Shown in pieces: positions 11,108 through 21,070 of a stretch of 64,000 bases of DNA; within the stretch, counting starts at the first letter, position 1, and each line of letters opens with the position of its first letter. Made by a program: the position numbers and the translations under genes. The stretch comes from Hexactinellida sp. DTS-2022. Lineage: Eukaryota; Porifera; Hexactinellida. The DNA lies in NCBI GenBank assembly GCA_028753945.1, contig JAPNXP010000005.1:3224001-3288000 (forward strand), given 5' to 3'. Under the pieces are notes generated by a model, which saw nothing but the letters and a program-made list of their open reading frames with translations, had not been told where the DNA came from and did not search any database.

Positions 11108-11521
11108 CGCGTTCCAATCTATATTATTAAATCTCGATTGTTGTTAGTGTGGTTTGTTTGTTTGTTTGTTTGTTTGTTTGTAGTTTGTTTGTTTGTTTGT
11201 TTGTTTGTTTGTTAGTCCGTATTGTATTAAAGTGATGGGGGAATAGAATTCGCATATATATATATATATATGAGAAAGAAACTAAGTTCCAAATGTTATA
11301 ATAGGTAAACAAGTATGCTGACTTCTAAATTCGCGTTTATAAATTTTTATATGAATATTTGTTGTTGTTGTTGTTTACATAAAATAGGTAAACAAATTGA
11401 TGAAATTCAGAATCTACCTAGAAGTTAGCTTTCAACGGGTTACTAATATAGATAAACAAGGTATGTAGGTATGTAGCACCGATCCGTCGCAAAGCAACCG
11501 ATACCGAAGAGCTCGTGTATA
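11108..11521. mobile_element. HINE/pearl-like element (Helentron-derived?), copy 1
   Basis: It begins CTATATTATTAAATCTCGAT, carries a (GTTT)n microsatellite near 11150-11210, then GTATTGTATTAAAGTGATGG, one ~140-bp core repeat (AGGTAAACAAGTATGCTGA, (GTT)n, AGGTAAACAAATT) and ends in the GC hairpin tail (GTAGCACCGATCCGTCGC to AGAGCTCGT). Head, microsatellite, core repeats and hairpin tail is the architecture described for Helentron-associated HINE/pearl elements of invertebrates; assignment to that group is inference from architecture only. Confidence 0.5.
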
Positions 11522-11523
11522 TA

Positions 11524-12085
11524 CACTAAACGGCCAAAAGTAATTGAACAGCAATAATTTGTATTCAGATATTTGAGGTTATACCAGCATAATACATTAG
11601 TAGATGCTACAAAATGGCTATTTACATGAAACGATATGTAAAGAATAATAAAACGGCAAAATTTTCGAATTTGAATTTTTATGGAGGCGTTAAACTGATT
11701 AAATATATAATTAGTTAATTAAAGAATTAAGTTGTGATCATTAAGATGCAGTGTTAATATATGAATTCTGATAGCAGATTTGAATTCCTCATCGTTAAAT
11801 TACTCTAACTGCATAATTTCAAATCAATCCGAATATTTTCCACTGCTATACAGCCACATTTACATTTGTGCCACTTATGCCACAAGTGGCACGTGGCAGA
11901 ACACTTATGCCACTTCATGGATATTTGATAAATTGAATTGAAATCACAATATTTTGCAATGCATATCTATAATCAGATATTTTTAGTCATTTCGGAGTAG
12001 TTTAAATAGCCGTTAATAAGTCACCAGACGAGTATCGTGTGTGCACTAGAATCCCTGTTGTTCAAATACTTATGGCTGGTTAGTG
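11524..12085. mobile_element. Tc1-like MITE, 562 bp, copy 1
   Basis: It has ends CACTAAACGGCCAAAAGTAA and, from the right, CACTAACCAGCCATAAGTAT, flanked by TA on both sides. GGCCAAAAGT is typical of Tc1-family termini. The middle contains TGCCACAAGTGGCA, an inverted repeat shared with 43519-44081 and 55752-56310. No transposase. It sits directly behind the hairpin tail of the preceding element. Confidence 0.85.
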
Positions 12086-12087
12086 TA

Positions 12088-12878
12088 TCTACTATATTAT
12101 TAAATCTCGATTGTTGTTTGTTTGTTTGTGTGTTTGTGTGTTTGTGTGTTTGTCCGGATTGTATTAAAGTGATGGGGGAATAGAAACCGCATTTATATAT
12201 GAGATAGAAACTAACTTCCAAATGTTATAATAGGTAAACAAGTATGCTGAACACGAATTTCGCGTTTATAAATTTCTCATATTAATATTTGTTGTTGTTG
12301 TTTTCACAAATAGGTAAACAAATAAATGAAAATTTAAAATCAACCTAGAAGTTAGCTTCCAAATGTTATAATAGGTAAACAAGTAAGCTGAACACGAATT
12401 TCGCGTTCATAAATTTCTCATATTAATATTTGTTGTTGTTGTTTTCACAAATAGGTAAACAAATAAATGAAAATTTAAAATCAACCTAGAAGTTAGCTTT
12501 CAACGGGTATTATAGGTAAACAAGTATGCTGAACACGAATTTCGCATTTATAAAATATAATATGAATATTTGTTGTTGATGTTGACACAATAGGTAAACA
12601 AATTAATGAAAATTCAAAATCAACCTAGAAGTTTGCTTTCAACGGGTATTATAAGTAAACAAGTGTGCTGAACACGAATTTCGCATTTATAAAATTATAA
12701 TATGAGTATTTGTTGTTTACACAAATAGGTAAACAAATTAATGAAAATTCAAAATCATAACGTCCCTTTCTACCATTTCCAAGGTAGAAAGTGTGAGGAG
12801 TAAGGCCGTATAGCGGCCGTTAATTTGAGGTGCGTAGCACCGATCTGTCGCAAAGCGACCGAGACCGAAGGGCTCGTA
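12088..12878. mobile_element. HINE/pearl-like element with four ~140-bp core repeats, copy 2
   Basis: The head ATTATTAAATCTCGATTGTT is followed by GTTTGTGT repeats and GTCCGGATTGTATTAAAGTG. Core units beginning near 12231, 12371, 12512 and 12651 (ATAGGTAAACAAGTATGCTG) are 139-141 bp apart. The tail is four consecutive hairpins: GGCCG/CGGCC at 12804-12818, GGTGC-GTA-GCACC at 12829-12841, GTCGC-AAA-GCGAC at 12847-12859 and CGAGACC-GAA-GGGCTCG at 12860-12876. Related copies: 11108, 23130, 50195. Confidence 0.6.
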
Positions 12879-12894
12879 TATATATATACTTATA

Positions 12895-13050
12895 CAGTAA
12901 ACTCCGCTGAATTGGAACACCGGTTAATCGGGAACACCGGTTAATCGGGACAACTCCCCAAGAAACAAATCTTTTCCATAGAAGCTAGTAGAAAAATTTC
13001 CGGTTAATCGGGACAAACTCAAGTATAATTGGATTCAAATTGATGCTCGC
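12895..13050. mobile_element. Tc1/pogo-type element, left end only
   Basis: TA is followed by CAGTAAACTCCGCTGAATTG and repeated ACCGGTTAATCGGGA units, the same terminus class as 9930-10026. I could not find a matching right end in the next several hundred bases, so it is probably truncated. Confidence 0.55.
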
Positions 13051-13715
13051 TCGATAGAAAATTCATATTAATCAAAACAAATTATAATAATCTTGATCAA
13101 TTCTGATAAAGGTATAACAAATACCTAAATAAATTTATTGTCTTATTGATTTCCGTAAAATCGAAATTTACCAGAGATTATGACTTTTGTGGTGCACGAA
13201 TAGTTCCAAACGGTCCACAAAATAATATCTAAGCATTATGCAATGGTTTATTTCTAAGTTGAGAAGTATTAAGCAATAAAAATATGATAATTTCTCTATA
13301 AAATGTAAAATTATTTCGTGGTACGTCAGTGGCGCAAGGTGGTATATTTCCTAAGTATTTCGAATTTCTGGGTAAAATTTGGTGTGAATACAACCAACGT
13401 ATATACCATGCGATATATGCAATGCAATTAAATTCGAGATTGTCGCATCAATGGTTTAGTCGAGCCTTAAGGCTTATACTATGGATGTGAGTGACCTTCA
13501 AGTGTCTGCAAGGAGGAATTGTTATAACAGATTTAAGGGCTTACCTATATTGGCAACACTTTCCATTTAGCTTTGCAAAGGTGAATTGATGTCAAATTAC
13601 CCACCTGATATTATATTTCCTCAATAAATGGAGTGCTAAGTTTTAATACTGTATAGTGTGTACTCATCTTAATAGAGCCACCTTTTAATTTGGAACCCAT
13701 AAAGGTGTGAAAAAG
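13051..13715. other. No gene seen
   Basis: AT-rich and without recognised repeat ends or coding signal. Confidence 0.35.
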
Positions 13716-13717
13716 TA

Positions 13718-13874
13718 CAGTATAACCTTGTTAGTACGAACACGGTCAATAAAAACACTAATTCAGTCCCCTTCAAAGCCTTTTCAATTGAAATGACATT
13801 GGTTAATACGAATTCCGGATAAGGCGAAATAATTTTTACGGTCCCCTGATGTTCGTACAAACAAGGTTCTACTG
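13718..13874. mobile_element. Complete TA-flanked MITE, 157 bp
   Basis: Left end CAGTATAACCTTGTTAGTAC and right end (read inward) CAGTAGAACCTTGTTTGTAC match at 22 of 24 positions, and TA lies on both sides (13716-13717, 13875-13876). This is a Tc1/mariner/pogo-type non-autonomous element of a family distinct from the other CAGT elements here. Confidence 0.9.
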
Positions 13875-13904
13875 TATTTGATATATTTCTCAAATATTTG
13901 TTTT

Positions 13905-14035
13905 GAAGGCTAAAGCCCACCATATACAAAGTTGCATGCAACAAGGTAACATACACGGTGCAATAATGTTGCATGCAACACAATTTCCTGAAACAATGTT
14001 GCATGCAACATTTATTTTCGTGCAACATTGTTGCA
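13905..14035. repeat. Cluster of GTTGCATGCAAC palindromes
   Basis: GTTGCATGCAAC occurs three times (near 13932, 13968 and 13998) with a variant at 14022. The cluster starts AAAGCCCACCATATACAAAG, the same start as the small element at 16316-16434, so it is probably a damaged relative of that element. Confidence 0.65.
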
Positions 14036-15630
14036 TTAAAATTGCTTTATTACAATGGTAAAATATTATTTTAAAACTTAAATTGTTGTAAATCGCTACT
14101 TTCACTTATTTTCACTGAAACTTTTGATGGAGGGATATACAATGAAGCAGGCTAGAGGCGTATAAATTGGGCTATGTTTGCGTTTAGGAGCGCGAAAACT
14201 GCCGAAACTCCACATAGAGTAATACAAAACTAACCTTTTAGGTGTACAAAATTCATACTCTAGTGACATTAGGGCAATTAGGAGCGTTCAATTTGAGTCC
14301 TGTATAATACCCTGCAATGAAGGTCAATGCTATTTGACTAATACTATTATAGATATGTAATCAGGCACATTTTGCAGTCTAAATATCGGAACTACGAAGG
14401 TATAACACGTAGTATACAAATTACATACTCAGTCTCAGATACATAGTACTATTTAGTAAATTCAAATATAGATGCGGATATTGTCCAGGTTCGATCATAG
14501 GGACTGGCCAACTGGAGCAATGATTCCATGTACCTGGGCATTGACAGCACAAATGTCCACTAATTGGAAAATTCATTGCAGAGTATGCAAGAGGCAGCTA
14601 AGACATACCCGCTAATAATGCAAGAGAAGGTTCTTAGTTGAACAAAAGTAGCAATCCAACATGTTCAGGGCCAGGGCCGGGGAGAAGACTCTGAACCGCC
14701 ACTGGTTATGTAAAGTAAAATAAATAATATAAGCAAACTTTCATCGTATACATACACGAATAAAATAGTTACCTTAGTGGCTTTCCAGAAGAACATTTTA
14801 TCGAGTTGAATTATGAAAAGTAGAAATAATCTAATCACAATGAATATATAGTATATACATAGTGTATACACTGTAGTCACAGTAACCATTTATTTGATAT
14901 GAAATTTGTTCGCATTTACATCATACTTATATAAGTTATAACATCATTTCCTGTTGAAGAATAAATTCACATTCTTGAAACTGTCTGCGGTTAGTTTTTT
15001 GAGTCATATGATATCCTTCTCAAATGTGAATAAATGGTTTCAAATTTTGTATAGGTAAGCATGTTCGCGATTTGGGATGGGGAATATGTTGGTATTATTG
15101 GTAAATTTGGTATACAGTGTATACACATTGTTTGAAATTTCTCGTTTCTATCTTCTCACTTTGCAAAACGTGAGAATATGTCATAATTTTGAATCCTAGG
15201 ATCTTCGCATTTTATAGTTACTTGCATAGGTACAAAGTGCAAATGAATAAACTATTTACTTGGTATTAAACTTGTGTTACCAAAATATTTTAAATTACTC
15301 ACATAGTATTGAAAAGAACAGGACACATCTTAATAGCAACACCAGAGGCTCATTAAATTAGTTCGTTTTATCAGGAAAATCATATTAACTAGATTCACTT
15401 TTATGTTCTGTAGTGCAGGGTGTACAAAAACAATGTTAAATATAAAAGTAAATTAATGAAAAAAATGTAAACTGTTACACAAAAAAGAGTCAATCAATTC
15501 CTTGGAATATTAAAAATTTCAATTGTGATTTAAGATATCATTAGAATAACTTGGCAGTCAAATATACATACATCGGGGAACTTAGTTGGATTTTACTGTA
15601 GCTGAAATATGAAATTTAAATATCACTAAG
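14036..15630. other. No gene recognised; two small repeat pieces
   Basis: 15341-15440 is copy 2 of the dispersed repeat at 10897-11003. Near 14665-14700 CAGGGCCAGGGCCGG and ACCGCCACTG look like two abutting hAT termini. Around 14155-14280 there are GGAGCG/GCGCTC motifs resembling 8380-8510 and 28560-28750. No coding signal. Confidence 0.4.
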
Positions 15631-15633
15631 GTA

Positions 15634-15711
15634 CAGTCGAACCCGGTAATCAAAAGACAAATCTACCACCCAGGATGCTTAACTTTGAGTATACAAACAG
15701 AGCTAATTATA
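15634..15711. mobile_element. CAGT-type MITE end, truncated
   Basis: TA followed by CAGTCGAACCCGGTAATCAA is the same class of terminus as 49103-49287 (CAGTCGAAACCGG). The next element (15718) starts within 80 bp and no right end was found. Confidence 0.45.
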
Positions 15712-15717
15712 GTAACC

Positions 15718-16013
15718 CATACCTGCCAACCGCAGGGATTTTAACCATTTGCTGTTCTTTACAGGGAATTATTACAATTGTACAGGGAATTTAACTCGGG
15801 ACAAAATTAATGATTGGAAGTCAAATAATTCCTAATAAATGTCTACACTCTCAAAATGTAAAATTCTGTTAAATTAACAGTTCCTAATCAAACGTATAGT
15901 GTTTTCCTAAACGAGCGAGAGAAAAAATTTCGGGTGTACAGGGATTTTGGTCAATGACAGGGGAAAATTGGAGCCCAATACAGGGATATTACTCAAATAG
16001 GTTGGCAGGTATG
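15718..16013. mobile_element. MITE with CATACCTGCCAACC ends, 296 bp
   Basis: The inverted ends CATACCTGCCAACC are perfect at both sides. GTAACC stands immediately outside each end (15712-15717 and 16014-16019), a 6-bp duplication, possibly longer with mismatches. Inside, CAGGGATTTT/CAGGGAAT motifs repeat. The superfamily is not clear from this alone. Confidence 0.85.
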
Positions 16014-16315
16014 GTAACCAGGTGATGCCTAAATTGTGTTGCTATCTAGTAGATAGTCAAGTTGTTAGATTTAACTAGTAAAGTGTGTTTCATGGACTAT
16101 GAATAGACAAAAGAAAAGAGAAGGGGGGAGGCCAAATAATAATAATAATAATTATTATTATTATACATTAATATTATTGAATTTCAGGCGCCACCCTTGA
16201 CCATTATTGCTATTCACAACGGAAAGTAAATTCTGCGCTGACCTATCTTTCTACCGAAATAGCTGTCCGCCTAAATTTTTCTTTTAGGAAAATCCTCACT
16301 GAGAATTTGTTTAAA

Positions 16316-16434
16316 GCCCACCATACAGATTCAACTTCGTTGCATGCAATAAGGTAATATAAAACGATATAACAAAGTAGCATTAAGATCGAACACTGAT
16401 CTATTTTTTATGTGTCACGTATGGTGGGCTTGAT
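16316..16434. mobile_element. Small element with GCCCACCATAC ends
   Basis: AGCCCACCATAC at the left and GTATGGTGGGCT at the right form a perfect inverted repeat around about 120 bp; GTTGCATGCAA lies inside. The flanks show no clear duplication. Surrounding bases to 16560 and 16135-16165 (TAA/ATT triplet runs) hold no gene. Confidence 0.65.
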
Positions 16435-16573
16435 GCAACAATGTGCAGGCTTTTGTGTTTGTCACATTTATTAACAAAAAGGAGCTAAACTACTAGTCGT
16501 AAACTCGTGATGCAGTTAGTCAAACATGGCAGCAGGTCCTAAGGAAAAACATTAGACAAGAAAACAATAATTA

Positions 16574-16781
16574 CCGTCTTTACTCGAATAGTAGCCTCAC
16601 CCACGGATTATTTCTCCCCAGGTATAATACTATTGGAATCAAATACATGCTAAATATCTATAAATAGCTAGATAACTAATCAAGTTGGGTACAACGCCAA
16701 GTCAGCATGTGAGGGGAGTTGGTTTATGGATAAAGTAACCCACAAGAAATAGTCGCCAGGGCTACTATTCAAGTAAAACGG
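16574..16781. mobile_element. CCGTAT-type MITE, short variant
   Basis: CCGTCTTTACTCGAATAGTA and GCTACTATTCAAGTAAAACGG are inverted ends, with TA outside both. The interior differs from the three longer copies. Downstream to 17210 there is only AT-rich sequence; TTTATT near 16882 could serve as a poly(A) signal for the minus-strand gene that follows. Confidence 0.8.
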
Positions 16782-17216
16782 TATATTAACAATTTGAAGA
16801 CTCTCACCTTATAGTATCATGGCTGCCAAACCACTCATTGTTGCCTGCTTTTGTTTTCAGAATACATCACAAACAATACAATTTTATTAGAAAAATAAGT
16901 AAGCATATATAGAATAGAAATACTATAGTAAATATATTACTAGCAGGTATAATATAATATAATAATATGCTTATAAGTTTGTTTTTGTATATTTTATAGG
17001 AGTTTTTTGTTTTTTTTGTATATTTTTATAGGAGTTTTGTTTTTTATATTATTAAAGTAAGTTGTAAGGAGTAACTATGGAGTAGTAACAGATGTTAACA
17101 ATACGAAATGAATAAATAGAAAATGAAGTATGTGTAACTATATCTAATAAGAATTGATAAGAATGGTAATTTTTAGAGGATAAATGGAAGGGATATACCA
17201 AAAAACAACTCACGAA

Positions 17217-19679
17217 TCAAGTACACTTATCACAGGTGAAAGAGCCAACAGAGACAATCTCGTATACTACATCAGCACAGTAGCAGTGTATCCAGTCTGA
17301 GCATTCATCACAGCATACCCATTGAGATTCAATCTTCTTTCCAACTCGTCTGAGTGCTACTGGGTCCGGCTCTCTCTTATCGCAGATGGCACAAAGGGTT
17401 GTCGACTCGTCTGAACTACTTGAAGCATCACCAGAAGACTGACTAGAGACAGAAGGCGTACTACGCTCCTTGAGTTTTCTCTTCACACCTGCTGTAGAAA
17501 CCCTTCTCGCCTGTCTACCCCGTCCTCGGGTCTGCCTACCTCTCTTGCTTTGTATGTTCTCAGCTCCAAAACGTCCCCCTCTATAGCTACCGCCGCCTTC
17601 TGATTTCAGCAGTGCCTTTTCTCGGTACTGTTTGACTAGTTTCATTCTTCTTCGCCGTCGCTGGAAATGTGACTTAATCATGGAAGTTCGAGAACTTTGC
17701 AACTTATGAATTCGGCTGACGATTGACTGGTAGGCTTGCCGAGAAGGAGATAGTCCTAGGTCATGCATTATCCCGAAGAGTGACAATTCTCCCTCATTGA
17801 AACTCAGAACAGTGATGGCAGTGCTAATCCTGATAGATTGAGGAGATACATACTTGTTCTTGGAACAAAGACACCATATCATACTGTGCAATGATTCATT
17901 TGAATTCTGAGTTAAACCTAGTGTCAGATGGCTGCAGAACTCTGTCGTGGCATATGTGTTGAAGGCCTCGCGTACCTTCTGGATTTCAATTGCTGTAAAG
18001 GTAGTCAAGGTCGCTGGTGTTGCGGAGCTTGATGGTTTATTCCAGCGACACCATGTGTTCTCTCCAGTAGGACAGCCAGAATGATTTCCTGCCGCATGAT
18101 CGAGGAGAATGTGCAAAGCTCGTGACAGCTTATCAGGTGTTGTTCCACGGTTCTGTAAGATAACGGTAGAATAGTTCGCGGCGATATAGTCAGCTTTCCA
18201 TTCTGGGAGCTTATGTTGGATATAAGTTTTTGTCTTTGTATTAAGCTTAATTTTCTTTAGGTTCTTCTTCAGACGCTTGGCGACATGCGTTAGACATTCT
18301 TCTTTCTGCACTTTCACAAGAGGATATGGATTAAGTCTTGTCACATGCTGAAAGGCCTTAGAGTCTCCGTCACCAACAAACACGGAATACACCAAGTGGT
18401 TCTTCTCCAAGCTGCGACCCCAAATTCTCTCGGCAGCTTCGGGCTCCATTGCTTGAGAAGAACCAGTGTAGTTTCTGTTGCAGTTCGGCTTATGACGCTC
18501 TAGCCACTTCTCGTACTCAGATGGTTTGTCTTTCTGTTTCTCTTCCGTCCAGATAGAGCACTTCTCGCATAGTCGACTCAACACTTCGTAATCCAGTACT
18601 TTCTTGGTGGAGGTAGAGATGGCAGCACCGAAACCTATATTTGAGTAGAAACCCCTGGTCTTCCAGGAGCTGTCGAAACTGATTGTAACGTTGACAGCTT
18701 TTGGCTCGGGAGATGGTTCTGAATCTACCTTCCTGTGCAGCTGATCAGCAGCTTCCAACATCGATTCTTGGACTGCGCTCTTAGTAACAGCCTCAAGACG
18801 AGTGGCATATCGAGATGGCATTGCTTGAACTGGGGGTGGCATATCAAATACTGTAGCAATCTTGTGTAAATCACGCCATGACATACCGGTTGAATGTGTA
18901 GCCAGTACCGACCTCATTGTGACTTCATTCATATCTTTGGGGGTAAACGGCACATTGACACAAGTATTGCGGTTAGGTATGTCTAAAGAACGTGAGGAAG
19001 GGAAGGTAGCGTGTTCTGAATTACATTTATGGCATTTGACCCTAAAGAATGTCTGCCAGCCGTGCTTCCATTCCTCCTCATACAGAGCCAGAGTACCATT
19101 GCATTTGTTACACCGAATTGTAGAGAATACCTCTGCTAAAATGCCTACATCTAGAATTCTCATACCTTTTGGTCTAGAAACGATCCTCTTAGTATCGCCC
19201 TGAGATGTTGTAAATTCCAACGGTCTAGGATAGTTACATACAGGAATACGGAATTTAGAGGTATATCCTCGACGGGGATGGGTTTTCGAGAATTTGTGAC
19301 CCCTGGGCTTGCTCATCTTTGGAGTATAGTCTGCAGGCTTGACTAAGGCATCTTCTTTGGTGTTAGCTTTGCCTAGAGTATGCCTTCTGGCGTAGATTCG
19401 CTTGAAAGGGCGACCCCTACGTCTCCGATTTGGCAAACTGTCTGCATTCTGAGGCTCTATGTCAAGTTTGAAGAAGGACTCCGATATCCCAGGTGTTGGT
19501 GGAGGGATAGATGTTTGGGATGATGTCGCTATAGGTGGAGGAGGTCCTTGAGAAGAGATGGCTGCATGGGGAGACTCGGGATCGGAAGGAATACAGTCTG
19601 AATCTGTTGAATTGGGCTTCGGAACAAAATCATCAAACTCATTGAAAAGTTGAGCGTCGAAGCTTGACTCGCTTGACAT
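17217..19679 (-). CDS. Mutator-like transposase with C-terminal PHD finger, intact
   Basis: This 820-residue frame is uninterrupted. I start at the ATG at 19677-19679: upstream codons only add a low-complexity glycine run, and TTTTTCAG about 40 bp upstream looks like a splice acceptor, suggesting a 5'UTR intron. From the N-terminus: an acidic Ser/Pro-rich region, a basic patch (NRRRRGRPFKR, about 84-94), a CxxC...CxxC zinc site (Cys190/193/216/219), then a DDE-type core with DSSW (Asp336), GDGDSK (437-439) and SNESLHS (Glu595). This pattern fits the Mutator-like transposase domain of animals. Then Arg-rich/RGG stretches and a C4HC3 PHD finger (about 763-819; CAIC, CCDEC, WIHCYC, CDKC) end the protein. 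PHD fingers bind histone tails, so it may steer integration to chromatin. No terminal repeats were found. Domestication cannot be excluded. Confidence 0.85.
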   Translation of the reverse strand: MSSESSFDAQLFNEFDDFVPKPNSTDSDCIPSDPESPHAAISSQGPPPPIATSSQTSIPPPTPGISESFFKLDIEPQNADSLPNRRRRGRPFKRIYARRHTLGKANTKEDALVKPADYTPKMSKPRGHKFSKTHPRRGYTSKFRIPVCNYPRPLEFTTSQGDTKRIVSRPKGMRILDVGILAEVFSTIRCNKCNGTLALYEEEWKHGWQTFFRVKCHKCNSEHATFPSSRSLDIPNRNTCVNVPFTPKDMNEVTMRSVLATHSTGMSWRDLHKIATVFDMPPPVQAMPSRYATRLEAVTKSAVQESMLEAADQLHRKVDSEPSPEPKAVNVTISFDSSWKTRGFYSNIGFGAAISTSTKKVLDYEVLSRLCEKCSIWTEEKQKDKPSEYEKWLERHKPNCNRNYTGSSQAMEPEAAERIWGRSLEKNHLVYSVFVGDGDSKAFQHVTRLNPYPLVKVQKEECLTHVAKRLKKNLKKIKLNTKTKTYIQHKLPEWKADYIAANYSTVILQNRGTTPDKLSRALHILLDHAAGNHSGCPTGENTWCRWNKPSSSATPATLTTFTAIEIQKVREAFNTYATTEFCSHLTLGLTQNSNESLHSMIWCLCSKNKYVSPQSIRISTAITVLSFNEGELSLFGIMHDLGLSPSRQAYQSIVSRIHKLQSSRTSMIKSHFQRRRRRMKLVKQYREKALLKSEGGGSYRGGRFGAENIQSKRGRQTRGRGRQARRVSTAGVKRKLKERSTPSVSSQSSGDASSSSDESTTLCAICDKREPDPVALRRVGKKIESQWVCCDECSDWIHCYCADVVYEIVSVGSFTCDKCT

Positions 19680-19882
19680 TATTTTGTATCTAATGTAGTT
19701 GAAAAAGATAATCTGAAAAATTAATGCATTATGACTACACATAGTTTGTGTATAACTTATAAGTCCTCCAATAAACACGCCCGCCCCCCCCCCCCCTCCC
19801 CCCCTTAACCCCATTGAATGATACGTTTGAATAAACGTAAACTACCATCAAGTGTCGAATTTTATTGCGCATTCAATGCATA

Positions 19883-19926
19883 CTAGCGCGATGCGCTTGT
19901 TGTCGCTTCGCGATTGTTGTGTGTTG
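19883..19926. repeat. GC hairpin motif
   Basis: CTAGCGCGATGCGCTTGTTG is followed by GTCGC-TTC-GCGAT and GTTGTGTGTTGTA, matching the 878-955 cluster in shorter form. It lies about 200 bp upstream of the transposase start. Between them, 19781-19806 is a poly-C tract. Confidence 0.6.
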
Positions 19927-19978
19927 TACTCGAAACTCCTATCCGGATATCGGATAGCTGTGATGGCTTGAATGAATC

Positions 19979-20075
19979 CCGGAAGTCTCGTCCCCGGAAG
20001 TTTCGTCCCCGGAGATTTCGTACCGGAATTTTCGTCCAGGGAATTTTCGTCCCCAGAATTTTCGTCTCCGCGAAT
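19979..20075. repeat. Tandem GGAATTTTCGTCC units; MULE terminal repeat
   Basis: About six 16-18-bp units (CCCGGAAGTTTCGTCC, CCGGAATTTTCGTCC, CCAGAATTTTCGTCT) stand just beyond the 3' end of the MULE relic. GGAATTTTCGTCGCC also forms the ends of the MULE at 33505-35271. Tandem short units at the termini are known for MULEs, so I read this as the 3' terminal repeat. Confidence 0.65.
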
Positions 20076-20144
20076 TTTTAATTTATTTAGAGAGTTAGAT
20101 ATGGTTTAATTAATGAAATAAGTATATGAAGGAATAATGCAGTA

Positions 20145-21070
20145 TCAAAACTCAAAATTATATGCGATTCCCCTAAGATAAGTTGTTATTTCCCGGTTCC
20201 CATAATCTCCAACAAGTAACTGTATCCGCTCATCTCGTTCAATAGACTTTATGCTATGTACCATCGTACTACCAGACTCCCACTTTATCAGTTTGGCTTC
20301 CTGTAGTGATTGTTCTCGTTGCAAGAATTTGAAAAGCTTTGACACGCTTGGGTGCGAACAACAAACACTAGAATTAAATGCATTGTGCCATCCCTCAACA
20401 ACATTATTAGTTCGAGGTAGTTGTTCAGGTACCCTTTCATACATGTTCCAGATTCTGATAGGAAAGGGTGGGGACCTTCTACTGTTATTAGGAAGTCTTT
20501 TACCAATATACGTATCTTCAAAATAAGTAGCAACAAGTAGAGCAGATTCTGGAAATTCTGCCCTCAGAATAATGAAACAGTCCACAACATCATGTTCTGG
20601 CACAAAAGCAAGGCTGGTAAGCATCTTTAACTTCAGGTGGAATTCTCTATCTTCTTGATAGATTGTTGTTAACCCCTCTGATTGTATTTTTCTGTATATA
20701 TTTTGGGAGAGATGAAAGAAACAACCCGAAATTACAGCAACAAATTTGTCCTCAAATGCATTTATTGCTGCTTTTTCGAAATCGGTCATTATCGTGGAAG
20801 GGTTTAATTGTGGTTGTATTTCGAGGAGTTTAGTGAGAAGTCTATTGTAAGTAGAACCAGCTTTATCAGGTGGTAATGCATATACGCAAGGGTAGACGAA
20901 TCCATCCTTCTCTGCATGAATGGTATACAACTGAAAGAAATATTCTGGTACAACCTTGAAGGTTCCATCAGCATACCAAGTTTCAGATACTGTAAGAAGA
21001 AAAACTTGGGGTTTGCAAAGATAATCATCCGATTGACTTTGGCAGCTTCGATAAATTTTACTGTGAGAAC
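20145..21070 (-). pseudogene. FLYWCH-type MULE transposase relic
   Basis: The C-terminal 261 codons are open (20145-20930; the first codon is TTG, so the frame really runs on upstream). Visible MULE marks are WYADGTFKV (first Asp) just upstream near 20960-20985, MTDFEKA (second Asp, residue 50), GCFFHLSQ, LAFVPE, and NNVVEGWHN (Glu, residue 179). Near 21000 the reading continues in another frame (RMIIFANPKF), so there is a frameshift, and no FLYWCH zinc finger is seen upstream. It closely resembles the MULE at 33.6-35.1 kb. The triad is present but the gene appears dead. Confidence 0.8.

Noticed and set aside
11150-11215. CRISPR-like or regulatory array at the GTTTGTTT run
   Set aside because: It is a simple microsatellite inside a HINE-like element; no spacers.
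14480-14640. Cys/Trp-rich short frames on both strands
   Set aside because: Frames are short, break quickly and fit no finger spacing.
18862-19203. Plus-strand 113-codon frame
   Set aside because: It is the antisense shadow of the intact transposase gene.
20940-21000. A tiny intron (TTTTTCTTCTTACAG) in the MULE at 20.1 kb
   Set aside because: The implied intron would be about 16 bases, too short for animals; a frameshift in a T-rich run is simpler.
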